Positions 46,825-57,458 of a DNA stretch of 64,000 nucleotides are shown here, piece by piece. Source of the stretch: Paraburkholderia fynbosensis (lineage in GTDB: Bacteria; Pseudomonadota; Gammaproteobacteria; Burkholderiales; Burkholderiaceae). Numbering within the stretch: position 1 is the first letter of the stretch; every line of letters begins with the position of its first letter. Location: the NCBI RefSeq assembly GCF_902859935.1, contig NZ_CADIKI010000002.1, forward strand, positions 186,001-250,000. The letters run 5' to 3'. Under the pieces are notes generated by a model. It was not told the origin of the DNA. It saw nothing but the letters and a program-made list of their open reading frames with translations, and searched no databases. Made by a program: the position numbers and the translations under genes.

Positions 46825-47826
46825 CTACGCTCGACCGCCGCGAAACTCCCGCCGCCACGCAGATGGCGACGTGCGAAACACCTCCCCGAAATGTTGCCGC
46901 AGCGAAGCCGCAGAACCGAAGCCGGCATTCCCCGCGATCGCTTCCACCGACGTGTCGGTGCTTTCCAGCAACTGCTGCGCGCGGGCGAGCCGCTGCGCCA
47001 GCAGCCACGCGCCGACCGTCATGCCGGTGGCGAGCCGGAAGCGTCGCGTGAAGGTGCGGCGGCTCATCAACGCGCGCCCGGCGAGCGTGTCGAGCGTATG
47101 CGGCAGGTGCAGATTGCCGCTCACCCAATCGAGCAGGCCGGACAGCCGGTCGCCACGCAGATTCGGCGGCATCGGCTGCTGGACGAATTGCGCCTGGCCG
47201 CCTTGCCGGTGCGGCGGCACCACCAGCCTGCGCGCCACGTAGTTCGCCGCCTGCGCGCCACACAGCTTGCGCAGCACGTGCAGGCAGCAGTCGAGGCCAG
47301 CGGCGGTGCCGGCCGAGGTCATCACGTTGCCGTCGTCCACGTACAGCACGTCGGGGTCGAGCCGCACGCGCGGATAGCGGCGCGCGAAATCGTCGGCCCA
47401 GGCCCAATGGGTCGAGGCAGGGCGATTGTCGAGGATGCCGGCGGCGGCCAGCACGAACGCGCCCAGGCACAGCCCGACCAGTTGCGCGCCGCGCGCATGG
47501 GCCGCGCGCAACGCGTCGAGCAATGCGGCGGGCGGCGCCTCGTCGGGATCGCGCCAGCTCGGCACGATGACCGTATGCGCCTCGGCAAGGGCGTCGAGTC
47601 CGTGCGTGACGGCGATCGAGAAGCCGGCGGTGGTCCTCAGCGCGCCTGTCTCGGCGGCGCAGACGCGCAAGTCGAAGTCCGGCAGGCCGCCGCCGCGGCG
47701 ATCCTCGCCGAAAACCACGCACGGCACCGACAGATGAAACGGGCTGATGCGGTCGAACGCGACCACGGCTACGATGTGGCGGGGCGCGTCGTCCAGCAGG
47801 GCGCGCCGGGCAGGGGAATGGGCCAT
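46825..47826 (-). CDS. GlxA/FtrA-type AraC-family regulator
   Basis: A 333-residue regulator with an N-terminal DJ-1/PfpI-like domain (about residues 15-190; the nucleophile-elbow segment is LVGLCLGAFVLAAAG with a conserved Cys) and a C-terminal AraC DNA-binding domain with two helix-turn-helix units (LAGRALMSRRTFTRRFRLATG and VEAIAGNAGFGSAASLRQHF). It is divergent from the isochorismatase-like gene, with 184 bases between, and probably regulates it. No operator was recognised there. Confidence 0.9.
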   Translation of the reverse strand: MAHSPARRALLDDAPRHIVAVVAFDRISPFHLSVPCVVFGEDRRGGGLPDFDLRVCAAETGALRTTAGFSIAVTHGLDALAEAHTVIVPSWRDPDEAPPAALLDALRAAHARGAQLVGLCLGAFVLAAAGILDNRPASTHWAWADDFARRYPRVRLDPDVLYVDDGNVMTSAGTAAGLDCCLHVLRKLCGAQAANYVARRLVVPPHRQGGQAQFVQQPMPPNLRGDRLSGLLDWVSGNLHLPHTLDTLAGRALMSRRTFTRRFRLATGMTVGAWLLAQRLARAQQLLESTDTSVEAIAGNAGFGSAASLRQHFGEVFRTSPSAWRREFRGGRA

Positions 47827-48010
47827 CGATCATCTCGTGCATTCAACCGGATGGCCCGATTCTAGCGAATCTTGTCGTTCGGGCCGCTGTCGTGAAAACG
47901 GCAACGGGCGAACAATGCAGTCATCGCGCCACCGTGCCGCTCGGCACCACGCCAAGCCGCGCGGCACGAGCCTTTCCCCGATCATTCCATCACCCGCCAG
48001 GAGCCTTGCC

Positions 48011-48643
48011 ATGACCACGCCGCGCCGTGCGCTGATCGTCATCGACGCGCAGAACGAATACGTGACCGGCGATCTGCCGATCGAATTCCCGGACGTCCAG
48101 ACCTCGCTCGCCAATATCGGCCGCGCGATGGACGCGGCGCGGGCCGCCGGCGTGCCGGTGGTGGTGGTGCAGAACTTCGCGCCGGCCACCTCGCCGCTGT
48201 TCGCACGCGGCAGCGCAGCGGCGCAGCTGCATCCGGTGGTCGGCTCGCGTCCGCACGATCACTACGTGGAAAAGTCTTTGCCGAGCGCATTCAGCGGCAC
48301 CGATCTCGCCGACTGGCTCGCCGCGCAGGACGTCGACACGCTGACGGTGGCCGGCTACATGACGCACAACTGTGACGCGTCGACCATCAATCACGCGGTT
48401 CACGCGGGGCTCGCCGTCGAATTCCTGCACGACGCGACGGGCTCGGTGCCGTACGAGAACCGTGCGGGCTTTGCCAGCGCGGAGGACATTCACCGGGTAT
48501 TCAGCGTGGTGCTGCAATCGCGCTTCGCGGCGGTGGCGAGTACGGACGAGTGGATCGCGTCGGTGCAAAGCGGGGCGCCGCTCGCGCGCGACAACATCTA
48601 TACGTCGAATCAGGCGGCGCGGGCGCGCCGGGCGGTTGCCTGA
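48011..48643 (+). CDS. isochorismatase-like cysteine hydrolase
   Basis: A 210-residue enzyme of the isochorismatase/nicotinamidase superfamily. The triad is D12 (VIDAQNEY), K88 (HYVEKSLPSAF) and C121 (YMTHNCDASTINHA). Members hydrolyse amides or isochorismate; the substrate is unknown. ATG 48011 has a CAGGAG site. The frame is open well upstream, but that region overlaps the divergent regulator gene and is rejected. A bidirectional terminator follows. Confidence 0.9.
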   Translation: MTTPRRALIVIDAQNEYVTGDLPIEFPDVQTSLANIGRAMDAARAAGVPVVVVQNFAPATSPLFARGSAAAQLHPVVGSRPHDHYVEKSLPSAFSGTDLADWLAAQDVDTLTVAGYMTHNCDASTINHAVHAGLAVEFLHDATGSVPYENRAGFASAEDIHRVFSVVLQSRFAAVASTDEWIASVQSGAPLARDNIYTSNQAARARRAVA

Positions 48644-48738
48644 CGGGGTGCATAACGAGGCGCACATGCACGGCTGTCGCGGCTAGCCACACAGCACGCA
48701 AAGCCGCCGTGCCCGCCACTCATTGTCGCGCCCAAACG

Positions 48739-48773
48739 AAAGCGGGCGGGGGTTGCCCACCCCGCCCGCTTTT
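48739..48773. terminator. bidirectional terminator between convergent genes
   Basis: AAAGCGGGCGGGG (48739-48751) pairs with CCCCGCCCGCTTT (48760-48772) around an 8-base loop. It ends the plus-strand hydrolase transcript and the minus-strand TetR-family transcript. Confidence 0.88.
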
Positions 48774-48825
48774 CTGGCGTTGATCACGCCGCTCCTCAAG
48801 CCGCGCTAGCCGTACCGCGCGGCCG

Positions 48826-49467
48826 CTACACCGGCCTCTTGCGCAGCGCCGGGCTTAGCCGCAACGCGTCGAACATGCCTTCGACCATCTGTTGCGCATG
48901 CGCGCCGAAATCCGTCGCATCGGGCAGGAACAGCATGTCGCGCAGCGAACCGCTGACGAACGCATGCACCATCGCCGCCGCGAGTTTCGTATCGAGATCC
49001 GCGGGCATTTGTCCCTTGGAGACCGCGTTGCGCAGACCGCCTTCAATTTTGGCGAGCCCCTCGCGCATATTGGTCTGATAGCGTTCCATTACCGGGCCCA
49101 TTTCCTCGACCAGCTCGCACTTCAGAAACAGAATATCGAACACGCGCCGGCGGCGGGGGTCGTTGGCGGTGTCGCGCAGGCAGACCACGCAGATTTCCAT
49201 CACGCTCCTGAGCGGATCGGGTTCGTTGGGGTCTTGCGATGCGGCTTTGAGTTCGTCCAGCGGCAGCAGCACGCGGTCGAACATTTCCGTAAAGAGGTCG
49301 CTTTTGTGGGCGAAGTGCCAGTAGATTGCGCCGCGCGTGACGCCGGCGGCTTGGGCGATATCGGCGAGCGAAGTGCGCGATACGCCTTTCTCGAAGAACA
49401 CGCGTTCGGCCGCATCGAGAATACTGGTGCGCGTCTCCAACGCCTCTTCTTTGGTTCTTCTGACCAT
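48826..49467 (-). CDS. bpeR: TetR-family repressor of RND efflux, BpeR/AcrR-like
   Basis: A 213-residue repressor. The N-terminal helix-turn-helix (TSLADIAQAAGVTRGAIYWHFAHKSDLFTEMF) is nearly identical in pattern to AcrR/BpeR. The rest is a helical ligand and dimer domain. ATG 49467 is chosen; an in-frame upstream extension to 49575 is poor. It is divergent from an RND pump operon and should bind the operator at 49602-49625 and release on drug binding. Symbol is given by resemblance to Burkholderia BpeR. Confidence 0.85.
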   Translation of the reverse strand: MVRRTKEEALETRTSILDAAERVFFEKGVSRTSLADIAQAAGVTRGAIYWHFAHKSDLFTEMFDRVLLPLDELKAASQDPNEPDPLRSVMEICVVCLRDTANDPRRRRVFDILFLKCELVEEMGPVMERYQTNMREGLAKIEGGLRNAVSKGQMPADLDTKLAAAMVHAFVSGSLRDMLFLPDATDFGAHAQQMVEGMFDALRLSPALRKRPV

Positions 49468-49600
49468 ATTGGTATGACCTGCCCTGATTGTGGGGTTTTC
49501 CCGGGCGCTTTTAAGTCGGCCCGATGACAATCTGTCTACTATTTTGCACTTTAAGAACCGTTCTTGCGGGTCCACCGTCGGCAGGAGATATAATGCACTT

Positions 49601-49629
49601 TTACATTCATTCGTGAACGTATATATAAT
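49601..49629 (+). promoter_or_regulatory. RND operon promoter with overlapping AcrR/BpeR-type operator
   Basis: TTACAT (49601-49606) and TATAAT (49624-49629) are 17 bases apart, a good sigma-70 promoter for the pump genes. The sequence at 49602-49625, TACATTCA-TTCG-TGAACGTA with flanking TA steps, is an inverted repeat that agrees at about 20 of 24 positions with my recollection of the E. coli AcrR operator. It overlaps both promoter elements. Confidence 0.75.
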
Positions 49630-49895
49630 AGCACCCCACGACCGGATAGCCCAAGCCGTGACGACCGGTTAATATCCGTCACTGTTGCCTTCCAAAACGC
49701 TCCTGCGCGTTGCCCGAGAGGGCGGCGCCGTGCGGCATTCCACGGTATGGCGCATTCGCACCACGATGCCCCGGCAGGTGCGATGTGCAGCCACGGGCTT
49801 CCGGTCAAGCGTCGCAAGACGCATGTGTGCGCCGCGGTCCCCGGGGTAGGGATGCGCGCACTTTTTCATTCTCAGTCTTTGACAGAGGTCGCTCC

Positions 49896-51128
49896 ATGCG
49901 CGTCGAACGGGTTCCATTCCGCTTAATCAGTGCCGCGACGGCTGCCGTATTGCTGGCAGCGTGCGGACCAAAACAATCTGCCCCGCCGCCACAGACGCCC
50001 GAAGTCGGCGTCGTCACCGTCGAGCCGACAACCGTGCCGGTTGTGACCGAACTGCCTGGCCGCACCAGCGCTTTCCTCGTCGCACAGGTGCGCGCGCGGG
50101 TCGACGGTATCGTGCTGCGCCGCGAGTTCACGGAAGGCAGCCAGGTGAAGGCCGGTCAGCGTCTGTACAAGATCGATCCGGCGCCGTACATCGCGACGTT
50201 GAACAACGCGAAGGCGACGCTCGCCAAGGCGCAGGCCAACCTCGTGTCGACCACCGCGCAGGCCAACCGCTACAAGGTGCTGGTCGCCGCCAACGCGGTC
50301 AGCAAGCAGGACTACGACAACGCGGTCGCCGCGCAAGGCCAGGCCGCGGCCGACGTCGCCGCGGGCAAGGCCGCGGTCGACACCGCACAGATCAACCTCG
50401 GCTATACCGACGTGACCTCGCCGGTGACCGGCCAGATCGGCGTGTCGCAAGTCACGCCGGGCGCGTTCGTGCAGGCGAGCGCCGCGACGCTGCTCGCCAC
50501 GGTCCAGCAACTCGATCCGGTCTACGTGGACCTGACCCAATCGAGCCTCGACGGTCTGAAACTGCGCCGCGACGTGCAGGAAGGGCGCCTGAAGACGAGC
50601 GGTCCGGGCGCCGCCCAGGTCTCGCTGATTCTCGAAGACGGCCGCGTTTATTCGGAGAAGGGCAAGCTGCAGTTCACCGACGTCACGGTCGACCAGGGCA
50701 CCGGCTCGGTCACGGTTCGCGCGATCTTCAAGAACGCGGACAAGGTGCTGCTGCCCGGTATGTTCGTGCGCGCGAAGATCGAGGAAGGCGTCAACCAGAA
50801 CGCGCTCGTCGTGCCGCAAGTCGGCATCACGCATGACCAGAAAGGTCAACCGACCGCGCTGGTCATCGGCGCCGACAACAAGGTTGAACTGCGTTCGCTC
50901 GTCACGGCGGGTACCTTCGGCACGAACTGGGTGGTCGCAAGCGGCCTGAAGCCGGGCGACCGCGTGATCGTCCAGGGCACCGACAAGGCGCGCCCGGGCC
51001 AGCAGGTCAAGCCAGTTGCCGCGCAACTTCCCGCCACCCCCGCTTCCGACGCAGCCGCCCAAGGCGCGCCGGCCGCCAGCGGTGCTGCCCAGACGGCTCA
51101 ACCAGCCTCTGCTGCATCGGGCGCGTAA
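49896..51128 (+). CDS. bpeA: RND efflux periplasmic adaptor, BpeA/AcrA-like
   Basis: A 410-residue membrane fusion protein. Lipoprotein signal ends AVLLAAC (C about 23). Next are the barrel-sandwich/lipoyl half (GRTSAFLVAQVRARVDGIVLRREFTEGSQVKAGQ), a coiled-coil hairpin (about residues 95-160), the second lipoyl half (INLGYTDVTSPVTGQIG) and the beta-barrel/MP domain. The C-terminal 35 residues are Ala/Gln/Pro-rich and disordered. ATG 49896 is chosen; the open frame upstream covers the promoter leader. It links the pump BpeB to OprB. Confidence 0.93.
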   Translation: MRVERVPFRLISAATAAVLLAACGPKQSAPPPQTPEVGVVTVEPTTVPVVTELPGRTSAFLVAQVRARVDGIVLRREFTEGSQVKAGQRLYKIDPAPYIATLNNAKATLAKAQANLVSTTAQANRYKVLVAANAVSKQDYDNAVAAQGQAAADVAAGKAAVDTAQINLGYTDVTSPVTGQIGVSQVTPGAFVQASAATLLATVQQLDPVYVDLTQSSLDGLKLRRDVQEGRLKTSGPGAAQVSLILEDGRVYSEKGKLQFTDVTVDQGTGSVTVRAIFKNADKVLLPGMFVRAKIEEGVNQNALVVPQVGITHDQKGQPTALVIGADNKVELRSLVTAGTFGTNWVVASGLKPGDRVIVQGTDKARPGQQVKPVAAQLPATPASDAAAQGAPAASGAAQTAQPASAASGA

Positions 51129-51146
51129 TAACAGGGAGCCCGCTTC

Positions 51147-54100
51147 ATGGCAAAGTTCTTTATCGATCGCCCGATTTTTGCATGGGTGATCGCCATCATT
51201 CTGATGCTCGCGGGTATCGCGTCGGTGTTTACATTGCCGATCGCGCAATACCCGACCATCGCGCCGCCGGCCGTGCAGATCAGCGCAACGTACCCGGGCG
51301 CATCGGCGAAGACGGTGGAAAACACCGTCACGCAGGTGATCGAGCAGCAGATGAGTGGTCTCGACCACTTGCTGTATCTGGCATCCACCTCGGACGACTC
51401 GGGCACGGCAACCATCACGCTGACGTTCGCAGCCGGCACCAACCCCGACATCGCGCAGGTGCAGGTGCAGAACAAGCTGCAGCTCGCCACGCCGCTCTTG
51501 CCGCAAGCCGTGCAGCAGTTGGGCACCAAGGTCACGAAGTCGAGCAGCAGCTTCCTGCTGGTGATGGCGTTCGTGTCCGAAGACGGCAGCATGAGCAAGT
51601 ACGACCTGGCGAACTACGTCGCGTCGAACATTCAGGATCCGGTCAGCCGTATCGACGGCGTGGGCACGGTGACGCTGTTCGGCTCGCAGTACGCGATGCG
51701 CATCTGGCTCGATGCGACCAAGCTGAACAACTTCGGCCTCACGCCGGTCGACGTCGAAACCGCGTTGCAGGCGCAGAACGTTCAGGTAGCAGGCGGTTCG
51801 CTCGGCGGTACGCCGTCGGTGCCGGGCCAGGTGCTGCAGGCCACCATCACGCAGGCCACGCTGCTCAATACGCCTGAACAGTTCGGCAACATCCTGCTGA
51901 AGGTGAACACGGACGGCTCGCAGGTGCGCCTGCGCGACGTTGCGCGTATCGAGCTGGGCGGCGAAAACTACAACTTCGACACCAAGTACAACGGCCAACC
52001 GACGGCCGGCTTCGGTATTCAGCTCGCCACTGGCGCGAACGCGCTGGCCACGGCGAAGGCGGTGCGCGCGAAGGTCGCCGAATTGTCGAAGTACTTCCCG
52101 CACGGGCTGGTCGTCCAGTATCCGTACGACACCACGCCGTTCGTGCGCCTGTCGATCGAGGAAGTGGTCAAGACGCTGCTCGAAGGTATCGTGCTGGTGT
52201 TCCTGGTCATGTACCTGTTCCTGCAGAACCTGCGCGCCACGCTGATCCCGACGATCGCCGTGCCGGTGGTGCTGCTGGGCACGTTCGCGATCATGGGCCT
52301 CGTGGGCTTCTCGATCAACACGCTGTCGATGTTCGGGCTCGTGCTGGCAATCGGCCTGCTGGTGGACGATGCGATCGTGGTGGTGGAGAACGTCGAGCGG
52401 GTGATGCAGGAGGAGGGCTTATCGCCTCGAGACGCGACCCGCAAGGCGATGGACCAGATTACCGGCGCGCTGGTCGGCGTGGCGCTCGTGCTGTCGGCGG
52501 TGTTCGTGCCGGTGGCGTTCTCGGGCGGTTCGGTCGGCGCGATTTACCGGCAGTTCTCGCTGACGATCGTGGCGGCGATGGTGCTGTCCGTGCTGGTCGC
52601 GTTGATTCTGACGCCGGCGCTGTGCGCGACGATCCTCAAGCCGATTCCGCAAGGGCATCACGAAAAGACCACCGGCTTCTTCGGCTGGTTCAACCGCACG
52701 TTCAACAAGAGCCGCGACAAGTATCACTCGGGCGTGCACCACGTGATCAAGCGCTCGGGCCGTTGGCTGATCATCTACATGGTGGTGATCTTCGCGGTCG
52801 GGTTGCTCTTCGTCAGACTGCCGAAGTCGTTCCTGCCTGACGAAGATCAGGGCACGATGTTCGTGCTCGTGCAAACGCCGTCGGGCTCGACACAGGAAAC
52901 CACTGCGCGCGCGCTGAAGGACGTGTCGGACTATCTGCTCAACGACGAGAAGTCGATTGTCGAATCGACCTTCACGGTGAACGGCTTCAGCTTCGCCGGT
53001 CGCGGCCAGAACGCGGGTCTCGTGTTCGTGCGGATGAGGGACTACGCGCAGCGTCAGCATGCGGACCAGAAGGTGCAAGCGCTGGTCGGGCGTCTCTACA
53101 TGCACTTCGCCAGCTACAAGACCGCGGTGGTGTTCCCTGTCAATCCGCCGTCGATTCCTGAACTCGGCACGGCTGCGGGCTTCGACTTCCAGTTGCAGGA
53201 TCGCGCGGGCATCGGCCACGCGAAACTGATGGAAGCGCGCAACATGCTGCTGGGTCTGGCGGCCAAAGATCCGACGCTGGCGCAGGTGCGTCCGAACGGC
53301 CTGAACGATACGCCGCAGTTCAAGGTGAACATCGATCGCGAGAAGGCGCAGGCGCTTGGCGTGTCCGTGTCCGACATCGACCAGACGTTCTCGATTGCGT
53401 GGGCATCGGCGTACGTGAACAACTTCCTCGATACGGATGGCCGGATCAAGAAGGTCTATCTGCAAGGCGAGGCGCCTTTCCGGATGAAACCGGAAGACGT
53501 CAGTGCCTGGTTCGTGCGCAACAGCGCCGGCGCGATGGTGCCGTTCTCCGCGTTCGCGAGTACCGAGTGGGCGTTTGGTTCGCCGAAGCTGGAGCGCTAC
53601 AACGGTATCTCGTCGGTGGAAATTCAGGGCGCGGCTGCACCGGGCAAGTCGACCGGTCAGGCGATGACGGCGATGGAAGCACTCGTGGCGAAGTTGCCCG
53701 CGGGCGTCGGCTACGAATGGACGGGCTTGTCGTTGCAGGAACGCCAGTCCGGTTCGCAGGCACCGATTCTCTACGGCATCTCGATTCTCGTCGTGTTCCT
53801 CTGTCTCGCGGCGTTGTATGAAAGCTGGTCGATCCCGTTCTCGGTGATCATGGTGGTGCCGCTCGGCGTGATCGGCGCACTGCTGGCCGCCACGCTGCGC
53901 GGGCTCGAGAACGACGTGTTCTTCCAGGTGGGTCTGTTGACCACCGTCGGATTGTCGGCGAAGAACGCGATTCTGATCGTGGAATTCGCCCGCGAACTGC
54001 AGCAGGGTCAAGGCATGGGCCCGATCGAGGCCGCGCTGGAAGCAGCGCGTCTGCGGTTGCGCCCGATTCTGATGACCTCGCTCGCGTTCATTCTCGGCGT

Positions 54101-54368
54101 GATGCCGCTCGCGATCAGTAACGGCGCCGGTTCGGCCAGCCAGCACGCGATCGGTACCGGCGTGATCGGCGGGATGTTGACGGCGACCTTCCTCGCGATT
54201 TTCATGATCCCGATGTTCTTCGTCGTGATTCGCGCGAAGTTCGGCGGTGAGAAGGAAGACCCGGATGAGGCGCTCGCACACTACGAACAGCACCATCCGC
54301 ATGATCCGCAAGGTGGCGGTTCGGCTGGCGGGTCGACTGATGAAGGCTCGGGCAAGGACGGACATTGA
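51147..54368 (+). CDS. bpeB: RND efflux inner-membrane transporter, BpeB/AcrB-like
   Basis: A 1073-residue HAE1-family drug/proton antiporter with 12 predicted helices and two large periplasmic loops. It starts [23 protein letters not shown]. The proton-relay aspartate pair is in [18 protein letters not shown]. The second-half counterpart is [18 protein letters not shown]. The C-terminal tail has [14 protein letters not shown] His/Asp/Gly-rich sequence. It lies 18 bases after the adaptor gene and 1 base before oprB in one operon. Substrates are probably multiple drugs. Confidence 0.96.
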   Translation: MAKFFIDRPIFAWVIAIILMLAGIASVFTLPIAQYPTIAPPAVQISATYPGASAKTVENTVTQVIEQQMSGLDHLLYLASTSDDSGTATITLTFAAGTNPDIAQVQVQNKLQLATPLLPQAVQQLGTKVTKSSSSFLLVMAFVSEDGSMSKYDLANYVASNIQDPVSRIDGVGTVTLFGSQYAMRIWLDATKLNNFGLTPVDVETALQAQNVQVAGGSLGGTPSVPGQVLQATITQATLLNTPEQFGNILLKVNTDGSQVRLRDVARIELGGENYNFDTKYNGQPTAGFGIQLATGANALATAKAVRAKVAELSKYFPHGLVVQYPYDTTPFVRLSIEEVVKTLLEGIVLVFLVMYLFLQNLRATLIPTIAVPVVLLGTFAIMGLVGFSINTLSMFGLVLAIGLLVDDAIVVVENVERVMQEEGLSPRDATRKAMDQITGALVGVALVLSAVFVPVAFSGGSVGAIYRQFSLTIVAAMVLSVLVALILTPALCATILKPIPQGHHEKTTGFFGWFNRTFNKSRDKYHSGVHHVIKRSGRWLIIYMVVIFAVGLLFVRLPKSFLPDEDQGTMFVLVQTPSGSTQETTARALKDVSDYLLNDEKSIVESTFTVNGFSFAGRGQNAGLVFVRMRDYAQRQHADQKVQALVGRLYMHFASYKTAVVFPVNPPSIPELGTAAGFDFQLQDRAGIGHAKLMEARNMLLGLAAKDPTLAQVRPNGLNDTPQFKVNIDREKAQALGVSVSDIDQTFSIAWASAYVNNFLDTDGRIKKVYLQGEAPFRMKPEDVSAWFVRNSAGAMVPFSAFASTEWAFGSPKLERYNGISSVEIQGAAAPGKSTGQAMTAMEALVAKLPAGVGYEWTGLSLQERQSGSQAPILYGISILVVFLCLAALYESWSIPFSVIMVVPLGVIGALLAATLRGLENDVFFQVGLLTTVGLSAKNAILIVEFARELQQGQGMGPIEAALEAARLRLRPILMTSLAFILGVMPLAISNGAGSASQHAIGTGVIGGMLTATFLAIFMIPMFFVVIRAKFGGEKEDPDEALAHYEQHHPHDPQGGGSAGGSTDEGSGKDGH

Positions 54369-54369
54369 G

Positions 54370-55899
54370 ATGCAAAAACATTCTCTGATTGCAGTGGCGG
54401 TCGCGTTGTTCGCTGCGGGTTGCACGATGGCGCCGCATTATCAGCGCCCCGATGCGCCCGTGACGGCAACCTTCCCGACCGGCGGCGTGTACGACGCGCA
54501 ACCGGGAGCGACCCAGCCCGGGGCCGTCAGCGCGCGCAGCGCCAACGGCCAGGCTGCCGCCGACATCGGCTGGCGCGAGTTCTTCGTCGATCCGCGTATG
54601 CAGCGGTTGATCGAGATCGCGCTGAAGAACAACCGCGATCTGCGCGTGTCGGTGCTGAACATGCAGGCGTCGCAGGCGCAGTACCGCATCGTGCGCGCGG
54701 GTCTGTTCCCGACGCTCGACGCGGCGGCTTCCGGCTCCCGTTCGCGTACGCCGCGCGACCTGTCGTTCACCGACCAGCTGATTTCCTCGTCGTATTCGGT
54801 GGGTCTGAACGCGTCGTGGGAAATCGACTTCTTCGGGCGCATTCAGAGCCTGAAGGATCAGGCGTTGGCGACCTACCTGGGTACGGCTCAGGCGCGCAAG
54901 GCCGCGGAAATCGCGCTGGTCTCGCAGGTGGCGAACCAGTACCTGACGGTGCTCGAACTGGATGACCTGCTGAAGGTCACGCAGGACACGCTGAAGACGG
55001 CGCAGGATTCGTACCGGATCACCAAGCTGCAGTTCGACAACGGCACGGGTTCGGAACTCGATCTGCGTCAGGCGCAGACGGTGGTCGAGACGGCGAACGC
55101 GAACTTGCAGGCGCAGGCGCGCTTGCGGGCTCAGGCCGAGAACGCGCTCGTGCTGCTGCTGGGCGAGCCGTTGCCGTCCGATCTGCCGCCGGGGCTCAAA
55201 CTGAACGACCAGAATCTCCTCACGGATATTCCGGCGGGCCTGCCTTCCGATCTGCTGACGCGGCGTCCCGACATCATGGAGGCCGAGGAGAACCTGCTCG
55301 CGGCCAACGCCAACATCGGCGCGGCGCGTGCGGCATTCTTCCCGCAGGTCACGTTGACCGGCAGCGTCGGCACACTGAGCCCAACGCTGGGTGGTCTGTT
55401 CAAGCCGGGTTCGGCGGCGTGGAGTTTTGCACCGTCGATCACGGTGCCGATTTTCCAGGGTGGCGAACTCAAGGCGAGCCTCGACGTTGCCAACATCCAG
55501 AAGAACGTCCAGATCGCCACGTATGAAAAGGCGATCCAGACGGCCTTCCGCGAAGTGGCGGACGCACTCGCGGCGCGCGGCACGTACGATCAGCAGATCG
55601 AGGCGCTCGAACGCAATACCTTTGCCGAACAACGCCGGCTGGATCTGTCGAACCTGCGCTATACGAATGGCGTCGACAGCTATCTGGCGGTCCTGACCGC
55701 GCAGACCGATCTGTATTCCTCGCAGCAGTCGCTGATCACGGCGCGCATGCAACGTCTGCAGAACCTCGTGACGTTGTACGAATCGCTCGGCGGCGGCTGG
55801 ATCGAGCATACCGGCGAGCAGCCGCGTCCGGCGGACGCGCCGGTCGACTACGGCGCGGCCAGTGCGCCGGTGGCGGCTTCGGCACCGAGCGCGGGTTGA
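54370..55899 (+). CDS. oprB: RND efflux outer-membrane channel, OprM/OprB-like lipoprotein
   Basis: A 509-residue outer-membrane factor of the NodT/OprM family. Lipoprotein signal ends LFAAGC (C about 18). Two tandem OEP repeats follow, with the DIGWREFFVDPRMQRLIEIALKNNRDLRV start and LTRRPDIMEAEENLLAANANIGAARAAFFPQVTL in the middle. The C-terminal about 20 residues are Ala/Pro-rich. The ATG comes 1 base after the bpeB stop. With bpeA and bpeB it would form a complete tripartite pump. An intrinsic terminator follows at 55968-55998. Confidence 0.94.
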   Translation: MQKHSLIAVAVALFAAGCTMAPHYQRPDAPVTATFPTGGVYDAQPGATQPGAVSARSANGQAAADIGWREFFVDPRMQRLIEIALKNNRDLRVSVLNMQASQAQYRIVRAGLFPTLDAAASGSRSRTPRDLSFTDQLISSSYSVGLNASWEIDFFGRIQSLKDQALATYLGTAQARKAAEIALVSQVANQYLTVLELDDLLKVTQDTLKTAQDSYRITKLQFDNGTGSELDLRQAQTVVETANANLQAQARLRAQAENALVLLLGEPLPSDLPPGLKLNDQNLLTDIPAGLPSDLLTRRPDIMEAEENLLAANANIGAARAAFFPQVTLTGSVGTLSPTLGGLFKPGSAAWSFAPSITVPIFQGGELKASLDVANIQKNVQIATYEKAIQTAFREVADALAARGTYDQQIEALERNTFAEQRRLDLSNLRYTNGVDSYLAVLTAQTDLYSSQQSLITARMQRLQNLVTLYESLGGGWIEHTGEQPRPADAPVDYGAASAPVAASAPSAG

Positions 55900-55967
55900 G
55901 TTTCGCGCCAGTGTTTGTGTGGGACGGGTTCTGATTCAAGGAGCCGTCTTACGCAGCGGGCTCAAAT

Positions 55968-55998
55968 AAAAACGCCACGGCAATGCCGTGGCGTTTTT
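55968..55998. terminator. bidirectional terminator after oprB
   Basis: AAAAACGCCACGGC (55968-55981) pairs perfectly with GCCGTGGCGTTTTT (55985-55998) around a 3-base loop. It ends the efflux operon and the convergent permease gene. Confidence 0.93.
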
Positions 55999-56048
55999 GT
56001 TTCCGCGGCCTTCGCGGCCGCGATCCTCATCGTTTCAATCGGCGATGC

Positions 56049-57458
56049 TCAATGCAAATCCACCGTGCGCAGCATCTCGTCGCCATGCGGCTCCGCACCG
56101 CCGCGTCCATCGAAGTCATGACCCGCCCGGCGAATCTCGCACTGCGCCTTCTTCTCGCTCTTCACGCCGTTGAAGATCAGATTCAGCACCACCGCCGACA
56201 CCGACGCCAGCAGAATCCCGCTATGCAAGAGCGGCGACAGCGCGGGCGGCAGCTTCGCGAAGAAGTGCGGCGATACCACCGGCACCAGACCTAGGCCGAT
56301 ACTCACCGCAACGATGAACAGGTTGTGGTGGTTCTTCACGAAGTCGACTTTCGACAGCACCTTGATGCCGTTCGCCGCGACCATGCCGAACATCACGATG
56401 CCCGCGCCGCCGAGCACGAACGCCGGCACCGAGGCGACCACCTGCGCCATCTTCGGGAACAGGCCGAGCAGCACCAGGATCACGCCGCCCATCGCGCAGA
56501 CGAAGCGGCTCTTCACACCGGTCACGCCGATCAGCCCGACGTTCTGCGAAAACGAGGTATGCGGAAACGAGTTGAAGATGCCACCGATCAGCGTGCCCAG
56601 GCCGTCGACGCGCAGGCCGCGCACCAGCGTCTTCTGATCGACCGGACGATCGACCATGTCGCCGACCGCGAGGAACATGCCGGTCGATTCGATGAAGGTG
56701 ACGAACATCACCGTGACCATCGTCGCGATCGACAGTGGATCGAAGTGCGGCAGGCCGAAGTGGAACGGCATGACGAAGCCGACCCACGGCGCGAGCGTGA
56801 CGCCTTCCATGTTGACGCGGCCGAGTGCCAGCGCGATCACGAAGCCCGCGACGATGCCGAGCAGCACCGAGATGTTCGCGAGGAAGCCGCGCGCGAATTT
56901 GTTGATCAGCAGGATCAGCAACAGCACGACCAGCGACAGCCCGAGGTAGACCGGGTTGCCGTAGTCGGGATTGCCCACGCCCCCGGCTGCCCAGTTGATG
57001 CCGACTTCCATCAGCGACAGGCCGATCACCGAGATCACCACGCCGATTACCACCGGCGGGAAAAAGCGCAGCAGCTTGCCGACCGCGGGCGCGAGCAGGA
57101 TGCCGACCACGCCGGCCGCGATCGTCGAGCCGAAGATGTCGAGAATGCCGAGCGACGGGTTGGTGCCGATCGCGACCATCGGACCGACGGCCGCGAACGT
57201 GCAGCCCATGATGACCGGCAGACGGATGCCGAAGATCCACAGCCCGAGCGTCTGGATCAGCGTGGCGATGCCGCACGAAAACAGATCGGCGCTGATGAGG
57301 AAGGCAATCTGGTCCCTTGGCAGCTTGAGCGCCGCGCCGATGATCAAGGGCACCGCGACGGCGCCTGCGTACATCACCAGAACGTGCTGAATGCCGAGGG
57401 TGAGCAACTGGCCTGCGGGCAGTCGCTCGTCGCACGGGTGAACCGTGTTCGGTTGCAT
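56049..57458 (-). CDS. NCS2-family purine (xanthine/urate) permease
   Basis: A 469-residue inner-membrane nucleobase/cation symporter with 12-14 helices. The NAT signature QNVGLIGVTGVKSR in the middle-late part and GCTFAAVGPM earlier match the xanthine/urate group (UacT/PbuX/XanP). The N-terminus has LPAGQLLTLGIQHVLVMYAGAVAVPLI. ATG 57458 is preferred because GGAG lies 8 bases before it; the ATG 18 bases upstream would put that site inside the gene. No purine-catabolism genes are adjacent. I did not recognise a purine riboswitch upstream. Confidence 0.9.
   Translation of the reverse strand: MQPNTVHPCDERLPAGQLLTLGIQHVLVMYAGAVAVPLIIGAALKLPRDQIAFLISADLFSCGIATLIQTLGLWIFGIRLPVIMGCTFAAVGPMVAIGTNPSLGILDIFGSTIAAGVVGILLAPAVGKLLRFFPPVVIGVVISVIGLSLMEVGINWAAGGVGNPDYGNPVYLGLSLVVLLLILLINKFARGFLANISVLLGIVAGFVIALALGRVNMEGVTLAPWVGFVMPFHFGLPHFDPLSIATMVTVMFVTFIESTGMFLAVGDMVDRPVDQKTLVRGLRVDGLGTLIGGIFNSFPHTSFSQNVGLIGVTGVKSRFVCAMGGVILVLLGLFPKMAQVVASVPAFVLGGAGIVMFGMVAANGIKVLSKVDFVKNHHNLFIVAVSIGLGLVPVVSPHFFAKLPPALSPLLHSGILLASVSAVVLNLIFNGVKSEKKAQCEIRRAGHDFDGRGGAEPHGDEMLRTVDLH

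Noticed and set aside
52419..54425. A 668-codon minus-strand open frame
   Set aside because: Antisense to the RND transporter gene, Arg/His-rich, no domain visible.
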